From contig NZ_JACJRJ010000046.1 of assembly GCF_014697195.1 (NCBI RefSeq), positions 1-50,975 of the forward strand: 50,975 bases of DNA, in the 5' to 3' direction. The notes beneath the pieces are model-generated. The model made no database searches. It saw only the letters and a list, made by a program, of their open reading frames with translations, and had not been told where the DNA came from. The position numbers were made by a program, and so were the translations under genes. This document shows positions 8,481 to 20,100 of the stretch, piece by piece. Every line of letters starts with the position of its first letter. Within the stretch, counting starts at the first letter, position 1. The stretch is from Cylindrospermum sp. FACHB-282. Lineage in GTDB: Bacteria; Cyanobacteriota; Cyanobacteriia; Cyanobacteriales; Nostocaceae.

Positions 8481-9974
8481 ATGACAAAGGGCGATGAAAG
8501 CTTGTCAGAGGTTGAGGTGGCAGAACCTGTGATGATTGAGGATGCAAGCTGGCAAAGAAAATCAACCCGCCCTTGGTTAAAACCGTTGTTGTTGGGTGCT
8601 GGGTTGGGGATTGCGATCGCCTTTTTGGGAGGGGGTTTAGTAAGTCGTCTTCTAGCTGGTAAACAAAACGCTGCTGGGGATAAATCGACACAAAAGCCTA
8701 CCCCATCGTTGACAGTCACCGTTGCTCCAGTAGAAACTGCCCGTGTTTCCCTAACTCTCAACACCACAGGTAACATAGCCGCCCGTGATTTGATTCCAGT
8801 CTTGGCCCAGACAAACGGCTTACAAATCAAAAGTATCCCCAACAATGTGAAAGAGGGAAGCTTTGTCAACAAAGGTCAAGTGTTGGCGATTTTGGATGAT
8901 TCTGTTCTGCAAACCCAAATTAGCCAAGCAAAAGCAGATGTCGAATCCAAGCAAGCTGATGTGGTATCCAGGCAAGCAGATGTAGAATCCAAACAGGCAT
9001 CTGTAGCTGCAAGTCTGGCAATAGTCCAGCAAAGAAGAGCCGATTTAGCTCAAGCTAAGGCGAGATTAGAAGAAGCACAAAAGAATTTTCGGCGCTATAA
9101 AGAACTGGCAAGCTCTGGAGCAATTAGTGATCAAGAACTGGATACTCGCTCCTACACTGTAAAAACTGCCATAGAAACTGTGCATGTAGGGGAAGAGAAT
9201 GTCCGTAGTGCTCAAGCGAATGTCGGCAGCGCTAAGGCAAATATTGGCAACGCCCAAGCCGTTGTTAATAAAGCCAAAGCCGATGTCCGCAACAGTGCTG
9301 CGAAGGTGGAACAGCTACAAGCGCAGTTAGCTCAAACTGTGGTGCGTGCCCCTGCTTCGGGAATTATTGCCGAGAAACTTGCTAGAGTCGGGGATGTGAC
9401 AGGTGTGGCGCCGCAAACCCAGATAGGGAATGTGATTGGCGGTTCACAAAAACTGTTTTCGATTATCCAGAATGGGCAGTTAGAACTTCAGGCAGAGGTG
9501 ACCAATCTTGACCTTACACAGGTGAAAGTCGGCGGCCTGGTGCAAATTACTGCCGATGCTGATCAGCGTGTGGACTTGCAGGGACGGGTGAGAGAAATTG
9601 AACCACTGGTTAATGATAAAAATCGTCAGGCAATAGTGAAAATTGATTTGCCATCAACAAATTTGTTGAAACCTGGGATGTTTGCCAGGGCAGAAATTAC
9701 TACTGGTAGAACCATGGGGATGACTGTACCACAGAAAGCTGTGCTATCTCAAGCAGATGAGAGTGTAATTGTATTCACCCAGTCGGGTGAAGACTTAGAC
9801 CCCGATCCCAGGGTAGAAGTAAGAGAAGTTCGCGCCCAAAAAGTAGAAGTAGGAGAATCTATCAACGGGGATCGGGTGGCAATTAAGAGCGGGTTAGAAT
9901 TGAGCGATCGCGTAGTAGTTGACGGTGCTGGTTATGTCAAAGATGGCGATCGCGTCCGAGTGGTCAATCAATAA
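8481..9974 (+). CDS. RND efflux periplasmic adaptor (membrane fusion protein, HlyD/AcrA type)
   Basis: A 497-residue adaptor. After a cytoplasmic tail of about 35 residues comes one membrane helix, LLLGAGLGIAIAFLGGGLVS, then a periplasmic body. The lipoyl half-motif VKEGSFVNKGQVLAILDD starts near 130. A long Ala/Gln/Val-rich coiled coil (about 145-280) with repeated SKQADV-type heptads follows, and the second half-motif is TVVRAPASGIIAEKLARVGD. The gene has GGAG 8 nt before ATG 8481. It lies 45 bp ahead of the RND pump gene, so the two are an operon. No outer-membrane TolC-type gene is next to them. Confidence 0.92.
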   Translation: MTKGDESLSEVEVAEPVMIEDASWQRKSTRPWLKPLLLGAGLGIAIAFLGGGLVSRLLAGKQNAAGDKSTQKPTPSLTVTVAPVETARVSLTLNTTGNIAARDLIPVLAQTNGLQIKSIPNNVKEGSFVNKGQVLAILDDSVLQTQISQAKADVESKQADVVSRQADVESKQASVAASLAIVQQRRADLAQAKARLEEAQKNFRRYKELASSGAISDQELDTRSYTVKTAIETVHVGEENVRSAQANVGSAKANIGNAQAVVNKAKADVRNSAAKVEQLQAQLAQTVVRAPASGIIAEKLARVGDVTGVAPQTQIGNVIGGSQKLFSIIQNGQLELQAEVTNLDLTQVKVGGLVQITADADQRVDLQGRVREIEPLVNDKNRQAIVKIDLPSTNLLKPGMFARAEITTGRTMGMTVPQKAVLSQADESVIVFTQSGEDLDPDPRVEVREVRAQKVEVGESINGDRVAIKSGLELSDRVVVDGAGYVKDGDRVRVVNQ

Positions 9975-10019
9975 TTTCTGATGACAATCAAACCAAAATC
10001 TCACATTTAAAATGCTGCC

Positions 10020-13000
10020 ATGTCCTTTAATATCTCTGCTTGGGCGATTAAAAAACCTGTTCCTACAATAGTTATATTTTTAATCTTGACGGTAATTGGT
10101 TGGTTCTCCTTTGTCTCTTTGGGGATTGATATCAACCCTAATATTGATGTGCCTACGGTGACTGTGACAGTAACACAACAAGGGGCAGGCCCGGCGGAAC
10201 TTGAATCCCAAGTCACAAAGAAAGTAGAGGATGCCGTGGCTGGGTTGGGCAATATCGATAACATGACTTCCACGGTAACCGATGGCAACTCCAGGACGGT
10301 GATTAATTTTATCTTAGGCACTGATAGCGATCGCGCCACTAATGATGTCCGCAACGCTGTCTCCCAAATTCGCCAAAACCTACCCCAAGAAATCAACGAA
10401 CCAATTATCCAACGTCTGGAATTTGCCGGTGGACCAGTCATCACCTACGCAGTCAAATCTGCCCAGCGTTCTGTAGAAGAATTAAGCAACCTCGTAGACC
10501 AAACCATCAGCCGCGCCTTATTAGCAGTCAAGGGTGTAGCCCAGATTAAGCGTGTGGGTGGTGTTGACCGAGAAATTCGGATTAACCTCGATCCAGACCG
10601 CTTACAATCTCTAGGCATCACTGCTACCCAAGTCAATGACCAAATCCGGAATTTGAACATTAACTTACCAGGGGGACGCGCTGAAATAGGCGGTAGTGAA
10701 CAAACCATCCGCACCCTAGGCAGTGCCAAGAGTGTAGATGTTTTGCAAACCTATGAAATCCAACTCCCTGGAGGTAGTTCTGTACCCTTGTCCAGCTTGG
10801 GAACCGTAGAAGATAAATATGGCGACGTGCGTCAAGCTGCCCGCTTGAATAATCAGCCGGTGGTGGCTTTCCAAGTGTTACGCAGCACTGGCAGCGTCTT
10901 GGTGACTGTAGAAGAAGGGGTGAAAGCAGCAGTCAAAGAACTGGAAAAAACACTCCCCGCAGATGTGAAACTGGATTTAATTTTTACTAGAGCCGATGTT
11001 GTCCGTCAATCCTACCAAAGCACCATTGATGAATTAATTCAGGCTTCGGTGTTGGCGGTAATCGTGATTCTCTTGTTTTTACGGGACTGGCGGGCCACAT
11101 TAATTACCGCAGTCGCCCTGCCTTTGTCCATGATTCCCACCTTTGCGGTGCAACAGGCCCTTGGTTACACTCTCAATAACATGACCTTGTTAGCCTTAGC
11201 ATTGGCAGTGGGTAACTTGGTAGATGATGCCGTGGTGGAAATTGAAAACATGGAACGGCACATGGCCATGGGAAAATCTGCATGGGAAGCAGCTTTTGAC
11301 TCTTCTGATGAAGTGGGACTAGCTGTAATTGCCTCTTCAGCAACTATTATTGCCGTATTTCTGCCCGTTGCTTTTATGGGTGGCGTTCCGGGGCAGTTTT
11401 TTCAACCTTTTGGCGTTACTGTTGCCGTTTCCACGATTTTTTCAACCTTTGTGGCTCGGATGGTAACGCCGATGATGGGGGCTTATCTGATGAAGGATAA
11501 GGAGATAACCCACAAGCCAAAAAAACCCAAAGTCATCCGCTTATTTAATCTCAAATTTACACTTCCAGGTAGTACTCAAAACTCAACACTCAACACTGTC
11601 AAGCCTCGCCGCTTTCAACCTTATAAATCCCTTCTTCAGTGGGCATTACGCCACAGATTAACGACAATAGCGATCGCGATCGCCTTCTTTGTTGCCAGTC
11701 TGATGCTAGTACCCTTGATTCCCAAGGGTTTCGTCGATGACGGCGACTTTGGCATTTCTAACATGACTGTGGAAGTACCCCCAGGTTCCACCTTGACAGA
11801 CGTCAATAAGGTAGTCACACAGTTAACGAATACCATCAGCCAAAATCCCAATGTTACCGGGGTGCTAGCCACAGAGGAGATTAATTCTGCCTCCTTGGTG
11901 ATTAGTCTCAAACCCAAAGAAGAACGGAAAGTATCTCAAAAAGAGTTTCAGGAAGAAATACGCCCCCTATTTGGGCAAATACCAGGAGCCAGAATCAGTT
12001 TTCAAAGTCAGGGTCCAGGTGGTAGTAACAAAGATTTATCCATAGTCCTCAGAAGTGAAAATCCCCAAGCCTTGAATCAAGCCGCAGATGCCCTAGAAAG
12101 GCAAATGCGTTCCATACCTGGTTTAGTAGAAGTCGCCTCCAGTGCGAGTTTAGTAAAACCAGAAATATTAGTTATTCCCAATCCCCAACGAGCAGCAGAT
12201 TTGGGGGTAACAGTCAGATCCATAGCCCGTACAGCCTCCCTTGCTACTATTGGCGACACAGAAGCGAACCTGGCTAAATACAATTTACCTGATCGCCAAA
12301 TTCCGATTCGAGTGCAAATCGACCCCAAAGCACGCGCAGACATCAACACGATTAAAAATCTCCAAGTCCCCAGTACTAACGGCGACTTAGTACCCCTAGG
12401 GGCGGTGGCAGATATCCGCTTTGGTAGTGGCCCAGCAACAATTAACCGTTATGATCGCGCCCGTCAAGTTGCTGTAGAAGGCAATTTACAAGGTATTTCC
12501 TTGGGTGAAGGCGTCCAAGCAGTCAACAAACTGCCGGTGATGCAAAACCTACCTCCAGGAGTAGCACAGCAATCTTCCGGTGGTGCCAAAATTATGCAAG
12601 ACATTTTCAGTCGCTTTGGTCTTGCCCTAGCCCTAGCACTGATGTGTATCTATGCAATTCTCGTCTTGCTATATAACAACTTTCTCCATCCCTTGTCGAT
12701 TATGGCAGCCTTACCTTTTTCTTTAGGTGGGGCACTGGTAGCTTTGATGGTGATGCAAAAACCTTTGGGAATCTATGCCCTGATTGGGATTGTGCTGCTC
12801 TTGGGGATTGTGACCAAGAACTCAATTCTCTTGGTTGACTATACAATCATCAATATGCAGGAAGGTAAAACTCAACGACAAGCACTAGTAGAAGCTGGTG
12901 TGTCGCGGCTGCGCCCAATTATGATGACTTCTCTAGCGACAATTGTGGGTATCTTACCCCTAGCCTTGGGAATTGGTATCGGTTCAGAAGTCCGCCAACC

Positions 13001-13220
13001 AATGGGAATCGCGATTATGGGAGGTTTCACAACGTCAACGCTGTTAACGCTGGTGGTTGTGCCTGTGATATTTAGCTATATTGATAACTTGCAGAATTGG
13101 ATTTTGGGGATCTTCCGTGATGGTTTTGGCAAAAAGCGTCCTCGTCCCCCAGTAGTTGAGCCAGAAGTAATCAATCCGCCACCTGCCAGCGAAAAGCCTG
13201 TTTCCACAATTAGCAAATAA
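10020..13220 (+). CDS. RND efflux pump inner-membrane transporter (AcrB/HAE-1 type)
   Basis: A 1066-residue proton-driven exporter of full family length. It starts with the first transmembrane helix (VPTIVIFLILTVIGWFSFVS). The proton-relay aspartates of TM4 are intact in AVGNLVDDAVVEIENME. The second half repeats the fold, with GIVTKNSILLVDY and the closing LRPIMMTSLATIVGILPLAL. Two large periplasmic loops lie between TM1-2 and TM7-8. The last 40 residues are Pro-rich and cytoplasmic. It works with the adaptor at 8481-9974. The substrate is not predictable. Confidence 0.93.
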   Translation: MSFNISAWAIKKPVPTIVIFLILTVIGWFSFVSLGIDINPNIDVPTVTVTVTQQGAGPAELESQVTKKVEDAVAGLGNIDNMTSTVTDGNSRTVINFILGTDSDRATNDVRNAVSQIRQNLPQEINEPIIQRLEFAGGPVITYAVKSAQRSVEELSNLVDQTISRALLAVKGVAQIKRVGGVDREIRINLDPDRLQSLGITATQVNDQIRNLNINLPGGRAEIGGSEQTIRTLGSAKSVDVLQTYEIQLPGGSSVPLSSLGTVEDKYGDVRQAARLNNQPVVAFQVLRSTGSVLVTVEEGVKAAVKELEKTLPADVKLDLIFTRADVVRQSYQSTIDELIQASVLAVIVILLFLRDWRATLITAVALPLSMIPTFAVQQALGYTLNNMTLLALALAVGNLVDDAVVEIENMERHMAMGKSAWEAAFDSSDEVGLAVIASSATIIAVFLPVAFMGGVPGQFFQPFGVTVAVSTIFSTFVARMVTPMMGAYLMKDKEITHKPKKPKVIRLFNLKFTLPGSTQNSTLNTVKPRRFQPYKSLLQWALRHRLTTIAIAIAFFVASLMLVPLIPKGFVDDGDFGISNMTVEVPPGSTLTDVNKVVTQLTNTISQNPNVTGVLATEEINSASLVISLKPKEERKVSQKEFQEEIRPLFGQIPGARISFQSQGPGGSNKDLSIVLRSENPQALNQAADALERQMRSIPGLVEVASSASLVKPEILVIPNPQRAADLGVTVRSIARTASLATIGDTEANLAKYNLPDRQIPIRVQIDPKARADINTIKNLQVPSTNGDLVPLGAVADIRFGSGPATINRYDRARQVAVEGNLQGISLGEGVQAVNKLPVMQNLPPGVAQQSSGGAKIMQDIFSRFGLALALALMCIYAILVLLYNNFLHPLSIMAALPFSLGGALVALMVMQKPLGIYALIGIVLLLGIVTKNSILLVDYTIINMQEGKTQRQALVEAGVSRLRPIMMTSLATIVGILPLALGIGIGSEVRQPMGIAIMGGFTTSTLLTLVVVPVIFSYIDNLQNWILGIFRDGFGKKRPRPPVVEPEVINPPPASEKPVSTISK

Positions 13221-13262
13221 TGATATAATGCTTGTTAGCCTTGACTGAGCTAACAGCACCTT

Positions 13263-13334
13263 GCGGGTGTAATTCAGTGGTAGAATGTCTGCTTCCCATG
13301 CAGAATGTCGTGGGTTCGAGTCCCATCGCCCGCT
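13263..13334 (+). tRNA. tRNA-Gly (anticodon CCC)
   Basis: A 72-nt cloverleaf. The acceptor stem is GCGGGTG/CGCCCGC with one G-T pair, the D stem ATTC/GAAT, the anticodon stem TCTGC/GCAGA around the loop TTCCCAT, and the T arm GTGGG-TTCGAGT-CCCAT. The anticodon CCC reads GGG codons. The terminal CCA is not encoded, as is common in cyanobacteria. Its last 16 bases plus about 35 bp downstream recur imperfectly at 23632-23681. Confidence 0.96.
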
Positions 13335-13369
13335 TTAGTGAATTTGTGAATGTGAAATAGGCGATCGCT
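13319..13369 (+). repeat. Direct repeat copy A: tRNA-Gly 3' end plus flank
   Basis: This 51-bp stretch covers the last 16 bases of the tRNA gene and ends at a GCGATCGCT octamer. Copy B at 23632-23681 matches at roughly 44 of 51 positions with one gap. A duplicated tRNA 3' end is the usual footprint of integration at a tRNA gene. Confidence 0.75.
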
Positions 13370-13585
13370 AGGGAATATTACTGTGCCCCTATAGCGCCGC
13401 CTAGTTGCTGAAAACTGCTGTAATATCATGTACGGCTAATTAGTTATGATTCCTACATCTGTGCAAAAACAGGCTTTACCCCTGCAAGAACTGCGTTCTT
13501 AATGATCAGTCTTTAACCGGACACGAGATAAATTGGTACGAGGATAAAAAGCGATCGCCAAATTTATAGTTATCGAATAATCGTT

Positions 13586-16552
13586 TCATTGCTGAACTAA
13601 CCCGTTCAGTTTAGATATTTTCGGAATTCGCCAACGGTATCCGGATCTCGGTGGACACCCTAAAAGCGTAGAGATTGCCCGTATCAATCCCTCTGGTTCA
13701 ATAGGTTTGGCAATATGCTGTTGAAAGCCTGCTTGTAGCGCTTGTTGGTGATTGAAATCTCCGGCGTAGGCAGTCAGAGCGATCGCGGGAATCTGTCCGC
13801 CCTGCTCTGGTGGTAAGGCTCTGATCTGCCGCATCAGCATATAGCCATCCATTTCCGGCATCCCGATGTCGCTCAGGAGAACATCGGGTTGGGATTGAGT
13901 TAAAACTGTAAATGCTTCAAGAGCGGAGGCAGATGCGATCACCCTTGCCCCTGCCTGTTCCAATAGAAAAGCAACAAAGTCTCGTGTATCCGTCTCATCA
14001 TCCACCACTAAAACATGGATACCCTTCAAATCAAGAGATGGTTCTGACAATTGAGAATCTTGATTTAGAGTTGGCACAGATGGGATCAGTGGAAGCTTAA
14101 CCGTGAATGTGGCTCCCATTCCTTCACCCTGGCTCTCTGCCTCAATAGTGCCACCGTGCAGCTCAACTAAGTGACGCACGATGGCCAGACCCAAACCCAG
14201 TCCACCAAACTGACGAGTGGTAGTGCTATCTGCTTGACGAAAATAATCAAACACATGAGGTAGAAATTCAGGAGAAATGCCCATGCCGCTGTCGCTAATG
14301 GTGATTTGAGCTTGATTGTCAGCCTTTTCTAATCGCACCTCAACCCGACCCCCAGGGGGTGTAAATTTAACGGTATTGGAGAGCAAGTTCCACATCACCT
14401 GCTGCAAGCGGGTTGAGTCACCAGAAACAAGTCCGACTTCAGAATCTAGCATGGTCTCTATCCGAATAGACTTGGCTTCTGTTGCAAGTCGCACAGTTTC
14501 GATCGCCGCTTTAATTGTTGATGCTAGATTAATCGGGCTGCTCGTGAGACTGAGCTTGCCCCGCAGAATCCGGGAAACATCCAGCAAATCTTCAATCAGT
14601 TCAGCTTGCAGTTTGGCATTGCGCTCAATGGTTGCCAGGGCTATCTTTGTCTTGGCCTCATCAAGAGAGCCGGTTTGCAGCAGCCTTGACCAACCTAAGA
14701 TAGGGTTGAGGGGCGATCGCAATTCATGGGACAGCACCGCTAAAAATTCATCCTTAATCCGGTTTGCCGCTTGGGCTTCTTCTCGGGAGGCTTCTGCTGC
14801 CCACCGTGCTTGCTGTTCTGCTTTGTATAACTGGGCATTTTCCACGGCGACTGATGCCATCTGTGCTAATTGCACCAGGATGGCTTCATCGGCTTCAGTA
14901 AACTCACCCTCATATTTGTCTGAAAGCTGAATCAAGCCAATGTTTTGTCCATCTCGCCCTACAAGAGGGACAGCAAGCCAGCCTCGCATCGGAGGATGGT
15001 TTTCTGCCTCTTTGCCAAAGCCTCGCCATCGCGGATGTGCCTCTAGTTCGCTTTGAGTCATCCGCATCGGGCGATTCAGGTGACACACACAGGCATAGAT
15101 GCCAGATCCATCGGGCTTTTTATCGTAATTCCGCCAAGCCGCATACTTATCAGACAAGTAGATGGCGGTAATTGCCTGTGCCCAATTCTCATCAATCGTC
15201 ATGCTGGTGATAGACTGGTGAGTACCAATGATTGATGCCGCCTGATCGGTGATTACTTGCAACAGTTGTTCAACAGAAAGGGCAAAATTGATCGTCAGTG
15301 CTGCTGTGGTTAATCCCTGCAATTGTTTGACGTAGTGGCGTTCACGGGCTAGCAATTGTTCTCGTTCGAGTTCGGCAAGTTGGCGATCGCTTACATCCAA
15401 TAAAACACCATGCCAGACAATATCCCCATTTTCTCGATACTCTGGACGAGCGTTTACCTGTACCCACTTGAGTTTGCCAGAGGGTGTAACTATTCGCCAC
15501 TCGTAAGACAACGGTTTTAAAGTTTGAGCGCTCTGCTTGGCAGCGGCATAATATCCGGCACGGTCATCAATATGAATTTGTGCAAAGTAAAGAGAGGCAT
15601 TTTTTAAAACTTCCTCTGGTGTTAACTCTAGCAGGTCTTGACAGCCAAAACTGACGTACTCAAAACCAGCAGAACTATCAGAATGCTGTACAAAGGTGTA
15701 AATCATTCCAGGTATATTAGACGCTAATGTTTGAAGTAACTTTTGGCTATGCTGTAATGCTGCTTGTGCCTGTTTAATATCACTAATATCTGTTCCCGAA
15801 CCGATGACTCCCTGCACCACCCCCTGAGTATCCACAAAAGGTTCTACAATAGTTTTGTACCAACGGACTTCCCCTTGTTTGTTGACGATAGCTTGACAGG
15901 GATAAATTTGTCGTTGCCCAATCTGCATTACCTCTTGGTTATTAACAAGATGATGCTGCGTTTGTTCTAAGGCCACATTTGTCAAATCTTTTTCCTCCTT
16001 GCCAATGATTTCCTCTACCTTTACTCCATAGGCCATGGCTCCTGCTTGGTTAATGGTGACAAAACGACCTTGGGTATCCTTGACAAAAATACTATTAGGA
16101 ACAACATCGAAGACTTGCCGCAGGAATATTCTTTGGCTTTCTAGTTCTGCTTGGGCTTGCTTACGCTCTGCTCGCACCTGTGCGTCCCGCATTTCTCGAC
16201 GCACTGCCTCTGGCAATCGGTTTAAGTTGTCTTTCATCACATAGTCATGAGCGCCCGCTTTCATCATTTCCACAGCAGATACTTCGCCGATAATGCCAGA
16301 AATGAGAATGAAAGGAATATCTTTTTGACTCTGCTTGACTATTTCTAAAGCCGCAGGCGCATTAAATCCAGGTAATCGATAATCTGAAAGGATGACATCC
16401 CAGCTGCAGCGATTGAGGGCTACGCTTAGTTCTTGGGCTGTTTGGACACGCTCCCAGATGGGGTTGAAACCACCGCGATGTAGTTCACGGAGAACTAACA
16501 TAGCATCAGCCTCTGAATCTTCCACAATCAGCACGTTCAATGGTTGACTCAT
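13586..16552 (-). CDS. Hybrid sensor histidine kinase (REC-PAS-PAS-GAF-HisKA-HATPase-REC)
   Basis: A soluble 988-residue kinase with no membrane segments. It has an N-terminal receiver (phospho-acceptor Asp57 in ILSDYRLPGF), two PAS domains (about 150-260 and 275-395), and a GAF domain (about 430-580) containing a CVCHLNRPM segment. The HisKA phosphosite is His609 in VLSHELRSPLNP. The ATPase has the N box NLLSNTVKFTP and G box GGLGLGLAIV. A C-terminal receiver has Asp895 in LLSDIGMPEMDG. I chose ATG 16552, because the longer frame begins with TTG 16591 and 13 extra poorly typical residues. Ligand and output are unknown. Confidence 0.92.
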   Translation of the reverse strand: MSQPLNVLIVEDSEADAMLVLRELHRGGFNPIWERVQTAQELSVALNRCSWDVILSDYRLPGFNAPAALEIVKQSQKDIPFILISGIIGEVSAVEMMKAGAHDYVMKDNLNRLPEAVRREMRDAQVRAERKQAQAELESQRIFLRQVFDVVPNSIFVKDTQGRFVTINQAGAMAYGVKVEEIIGKEEKDLTNVALEQTQHHLVNNQEVMQIGQRQIYPCQAIVNKQGEVRWYKTIVEPFVDTQGVVQGVIGSGTDISDIKQAQAALQHSQKLLQTLASNIPGMIYTFVQHSDSSAGFEYVSFGCQDLLELTPEEVLKNASLYFAQIHIDDRAGYYAAAKQSAQTLKPLSYEWRIVTPSGKLKWVQVNARPEYRENGDIVWHGVLLDVSDRQLAELEREQLLARERHYVKQLQGLTTAALTINFALSVEQLLQVITDQAASIIGTHQSITSMTIDENWAQAITAIYLSDKYAAWRNYDKKPDGSGIYACVCHLNRPMRMTQSELEAHPRWRGFGKEAENHPPMRGWLAVPLVGRDGQNIGLIQLSDKYEGEFTEADEAILVQLAQMASVAVENAQLYKAEQQARWAAEASREEAQAANRIKDEFLAVLSHELRSPLNPILGWSRLLQTGSLDEAKTKIALATIERNAKLQAELIEDLLDVSRILRGKLSLTSSPINLASTIKAAIETVRLATEAKSIRIETMLDSEVGLVSGDSTRLQQVMWNLLSNTVKFTPPGGRVEVRLEKADNQAQITISDSGMGISPEFLPHVFDYFRQADSTTTRQFGGLGLGLAIVRHLVELHGGTIEAESQGEGMGATFTVKLPLIPSVPTLNQDSQLSEPSLDLKGIHVLVVDDETDTRDFVAFLLEQAGARVIASASALEAFTVLTQSQPDVLLSDIGMPEMDGYMLMRQIRALPPEQGGQIPAIALTAYAGDFNHQQALQAGFQQHIAKPIEPEGLIRAISTLLGCPPRSGYRWRIPKISKLNGLVQQ

Positions 16553-17155
16553 ACTTAACAAGCTCTTTGGTAACTTTTGAGTATCCCCCAACTAACATTT
16601 TCAGGACTTATGCAACTGGCACAGCGTAGGCGTAGCCCAACCTAGGCATCGCTAAAAACAAACCAGGGGAGTTAAAAATTGACGAGCTAGACAGCGAAGA
16701 GGTTATAGACCTATTTGCTCATGACTTAGCCCGTATGATTAAGAAATGTTCACTTCTGATGGGAGTAGGGCAATATTTTGGTCAGACAAAATGATTACGA
16801 TACTCACACTTGTTAATCAAATAATTTAATATCTATGTTAGTCAAAATATCTAGCTATTGAAGAAATTGTGTTTTTGACACACTCATCTCTAAAGACACT
16901 GAGATACTGTGGACAGAGTAAAATGAATATTGCTAAGAGATGAAGCTCAGGAGTGGCGTTCAAATGGCTGGCTCATCTTCTGACTGCGCTCAAGGGAGAG
17001 ATAGTCTTTTGTTAGATACCCCGCTCAGTTAACTTAACTTGATAATGCTTCCAGTGTAGATCAATGGGTTAATCAGGAGTTCGGCTATTGTAGAATATAG
17101 GTTTAGAGTCAACCCGGCTTTCTGCATTAGTGTACCTATTGAAGGTGGTTGAACT
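16553..17155. other. Divergent promoter region between two sensor-kinase genes
   Basis: Some 600 bp separates two divergently transcribed kinase genes, so it must hold both promoters. It contains the short cyanobacterial repeat GCGTAGGCGTAGCCC near 16625-16640. I see no further gene and no operator that I can defend. Confidence 0.4.
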
Positions 17156-20100
17156 ATGATTACAATTCCGGGTTATCAAATTCAGAAAAAAATCCACGAA
17201 AGTGCTAATTCATATGTCTATCGGGGAATTCGTAAACGGGATTCTTTGCCTGTAATCTTCAAGATTTTGAAGAAAGAATACCCCACACCAGAGGAAATGA
17301 CCCGATATAAACTCGAATACGAAATTACCCACAGCTTGTCACTGGAAGGTGTGATCAAATGTTACGATTTGCAGCAATATCAAAGTAATTTAATTATCAT
17401 CATGGAGGATTTTGGAGCGAAGTCTTTAGCAAAGATCATAGCTAAAAGCAGGTTTATGTTAACAGATTTTCTCAAGTTAGCTATTCAAATAGCTAAAAGT
17501 TTAAATGAGATTCATAGCGCCAAAATAATTCATAAGGATATTAATCCATCCAATATTGTTTTTAATCCAAAAACACAACAACTTAAAATTATTGATTTTG
17601 GTATTTCAACTGCCCTATCGCGGGAGACCTTAACTCTCAAAAGTCCAACAGTATTAGAGGGAACCCTGGCTTACATATCTCCAGAGCAAACAGGCAGGAT
17701 GAACCGTTCTCTGGACTATCGAACTGATTTTTACTCTTTGGGTGCGACCTTCTATCAATTGTTAACTCATCGACTGCCATTTGAATCCAGCGATCCCCTA
17801 GAGTTAATTCATCATCATCTGGCTCTAGAAGCGATTCCACCTCATGTTATCGATCCAGAAATTCCTATGATGGTTTCAGAAATTATCCTGAAATTGTTAG
17901 CTAAAACAGCGGAGGAGCGGTATCAAAGTGCTGGGGGAATTATAAATGATTTAGAACAATGTCTGATTCAGTTACAACAAACGGGACGAATAGAGTCTTT
18001 TACCTTAGCACAACAAGATATTTCCGATCAGTTTTATATCCCTGAAAAACTTTATGGTAGAAAAAAGGAGGTTGAGACCTTATTAGCAGCGTTTGACAGA
18101 GTAGCAGGTAAAGATGACGCAAAGATGGGGAGATGCAAAAACCTAGAGAGTGAAAATGTCCCTGTGTCTTCCTCCCAAGTCGAGATGATGCTCGTTGCTG
18201 GGTATTCTGGTATTGGCAAGTCAGTATTGGTGCAGGAAATTTATAAGCCGATTACACAACAACGGGGCTATTTTGTTTCGGGCAAATTTGACCAGTATCA
18301 GCGTGATATCCCTTACTTTGCGATCGCCCAAGCCTTGGAATCGCTAATCAAACAATTATTGACTGAAGATGAAGCACGGTTGAGTCAGTGGCGAGAAAAG
18401 CTCTTAGTGGCGCTGGGATCTAACAGTCTAGTGATAACTCAAGTAATTCCAGCATTGGAATTGATTGTGGGAAATCAACCAGATGTACCTGTTCTGCCGC
18501 CGACAGAAGCCCAAAATCGCTTTAATCAAGTCTTTCAAAATTTCATTCGCGTCTTTACTCAGTCAGAACATCCCCTCGTCATCTTTTTGGATGATCTTCA
18601 GTGGGCAGATAATGCTTCGCTGAAGCTGATTCAACTGTTAGCTACCACCACCGAAAAACAATCGTTGTTGTTGATTGGGGCATACCGGGATAATGAAGTA
18701 AATGCCGCTCATCCCCTGATCCAAACGGTGGATGAAATCCGGCAGAGTGGAGGAGTGGTAAACCAACTTTCTCTGGCAGCATTGAACTTACCTGATATCA
18801 ATCAGCTGATTGCCGATACATTGCACTGCCAACCAGAGGATACCCTGCTCTTAGCCGAACTGGTGCAACTAAAAACTGGTGGTAATCCCTTTTTCATGAA
18901 TGAATTTTTGAAATCTCTCTACACCGAAGGGCTACTGAAATTTGAGCGCCAAACCAAAAAATGGCAATGGTCGATAGAGCAAATTCAGAATCAGGGCATT
19001 ACCGATAATGTGGTCGATTTAATGGCCAGCAAGATTCAGAAGCTCAACCCTAAGACGCAGCAAGTGTTGAGGCTATCTGCCTGCATTGGCAACTCTTTTA
19101 ATCTAGAAACGCTAGCTTATGCCGCTGAACTATCGCTTCGAGAAACCGCCCAGATTTTGGGAGTGGCGATCGCCCAAGGGTTGATTTTGCCCATGAGCAA
19201 TGCCCACAAATCAGTGGTGTTCAATGTACCACTGCCTGGCAGACCGACAATTGAATATAAATTTGTTCACGATCGCATTCAACAAGCCGCCTATTCTCTC
19301 CTTCCGAAAGCCGAGCAAATCAAGACTCATTGGCAAGTGGGACAGTGTTTGTGGCATATCACTGCCCCCGAACAGCTAGAATACAAAATTTTTGATATCA
19401 CCAACCAACTGAACCTGGGCAGAAAACTGATAAAAACTCAATCCGAGCAGGATAATTTGTCTCGGTTAAACTTCATGGCAGGGGAAAAAGCCAAGGCATC
19501 AGCTGCTTATGAAGCTGCCTGGCGATATTTGCAAACTGGTTTGGATCTGCTGACAACAGATAGCTGGCAAACTAACTATGATTTTACCCTTACCCTGTAT
19601 AGTGCCACGGCAGAAGCGGCCTATCTTAGCGGTAATTTCGAGCAAGTAGAGCCACTGTGCCAACAAGTACTTGATCATGCCAAAACCCTACTAGCCAGCT
19701 TAAAAGTCTACGATGTCAAGATTCAGACTTATGTTGCTCAAAGCAAATTGCTAGAGGCGATTGAGATTGGTTTACACTTACTAGAAAAATTAGGAGTTCA
19801 TCTCCCCAACCAGCCAACTTTTGAGGATGTGCAACAAGCAATCTCGGCAACTGCCTCAAAATTAGCAAACAGAGCCATTGAAGATTTGGTTGACCTGCCA
19901 ATCATGTCTGAGCCAGAGGTGCTGGCGGCAATGCAGCTGTTGACAAGTATGTGTGCATCAGCTTATTTGGCAGTACCTCCCCTATTTCTGCTGACTGTAC
20001 TCAAGATGGTGGATTTGCTGGTTGAGTACGGAAATATGATGTTGGCTCCCTTTGCCTATGCCGCCTATGGGATTATTCTCTGTGGAGTTGTATTTGAGAT

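Noticed and set aside
13586-16591. TTG start at 16591 for the hybrid kinase
   Set aside because: ATG 16552 begins directly ahead of the receiver domain, as usual for this class; the upstream residues add nothing recognisable.
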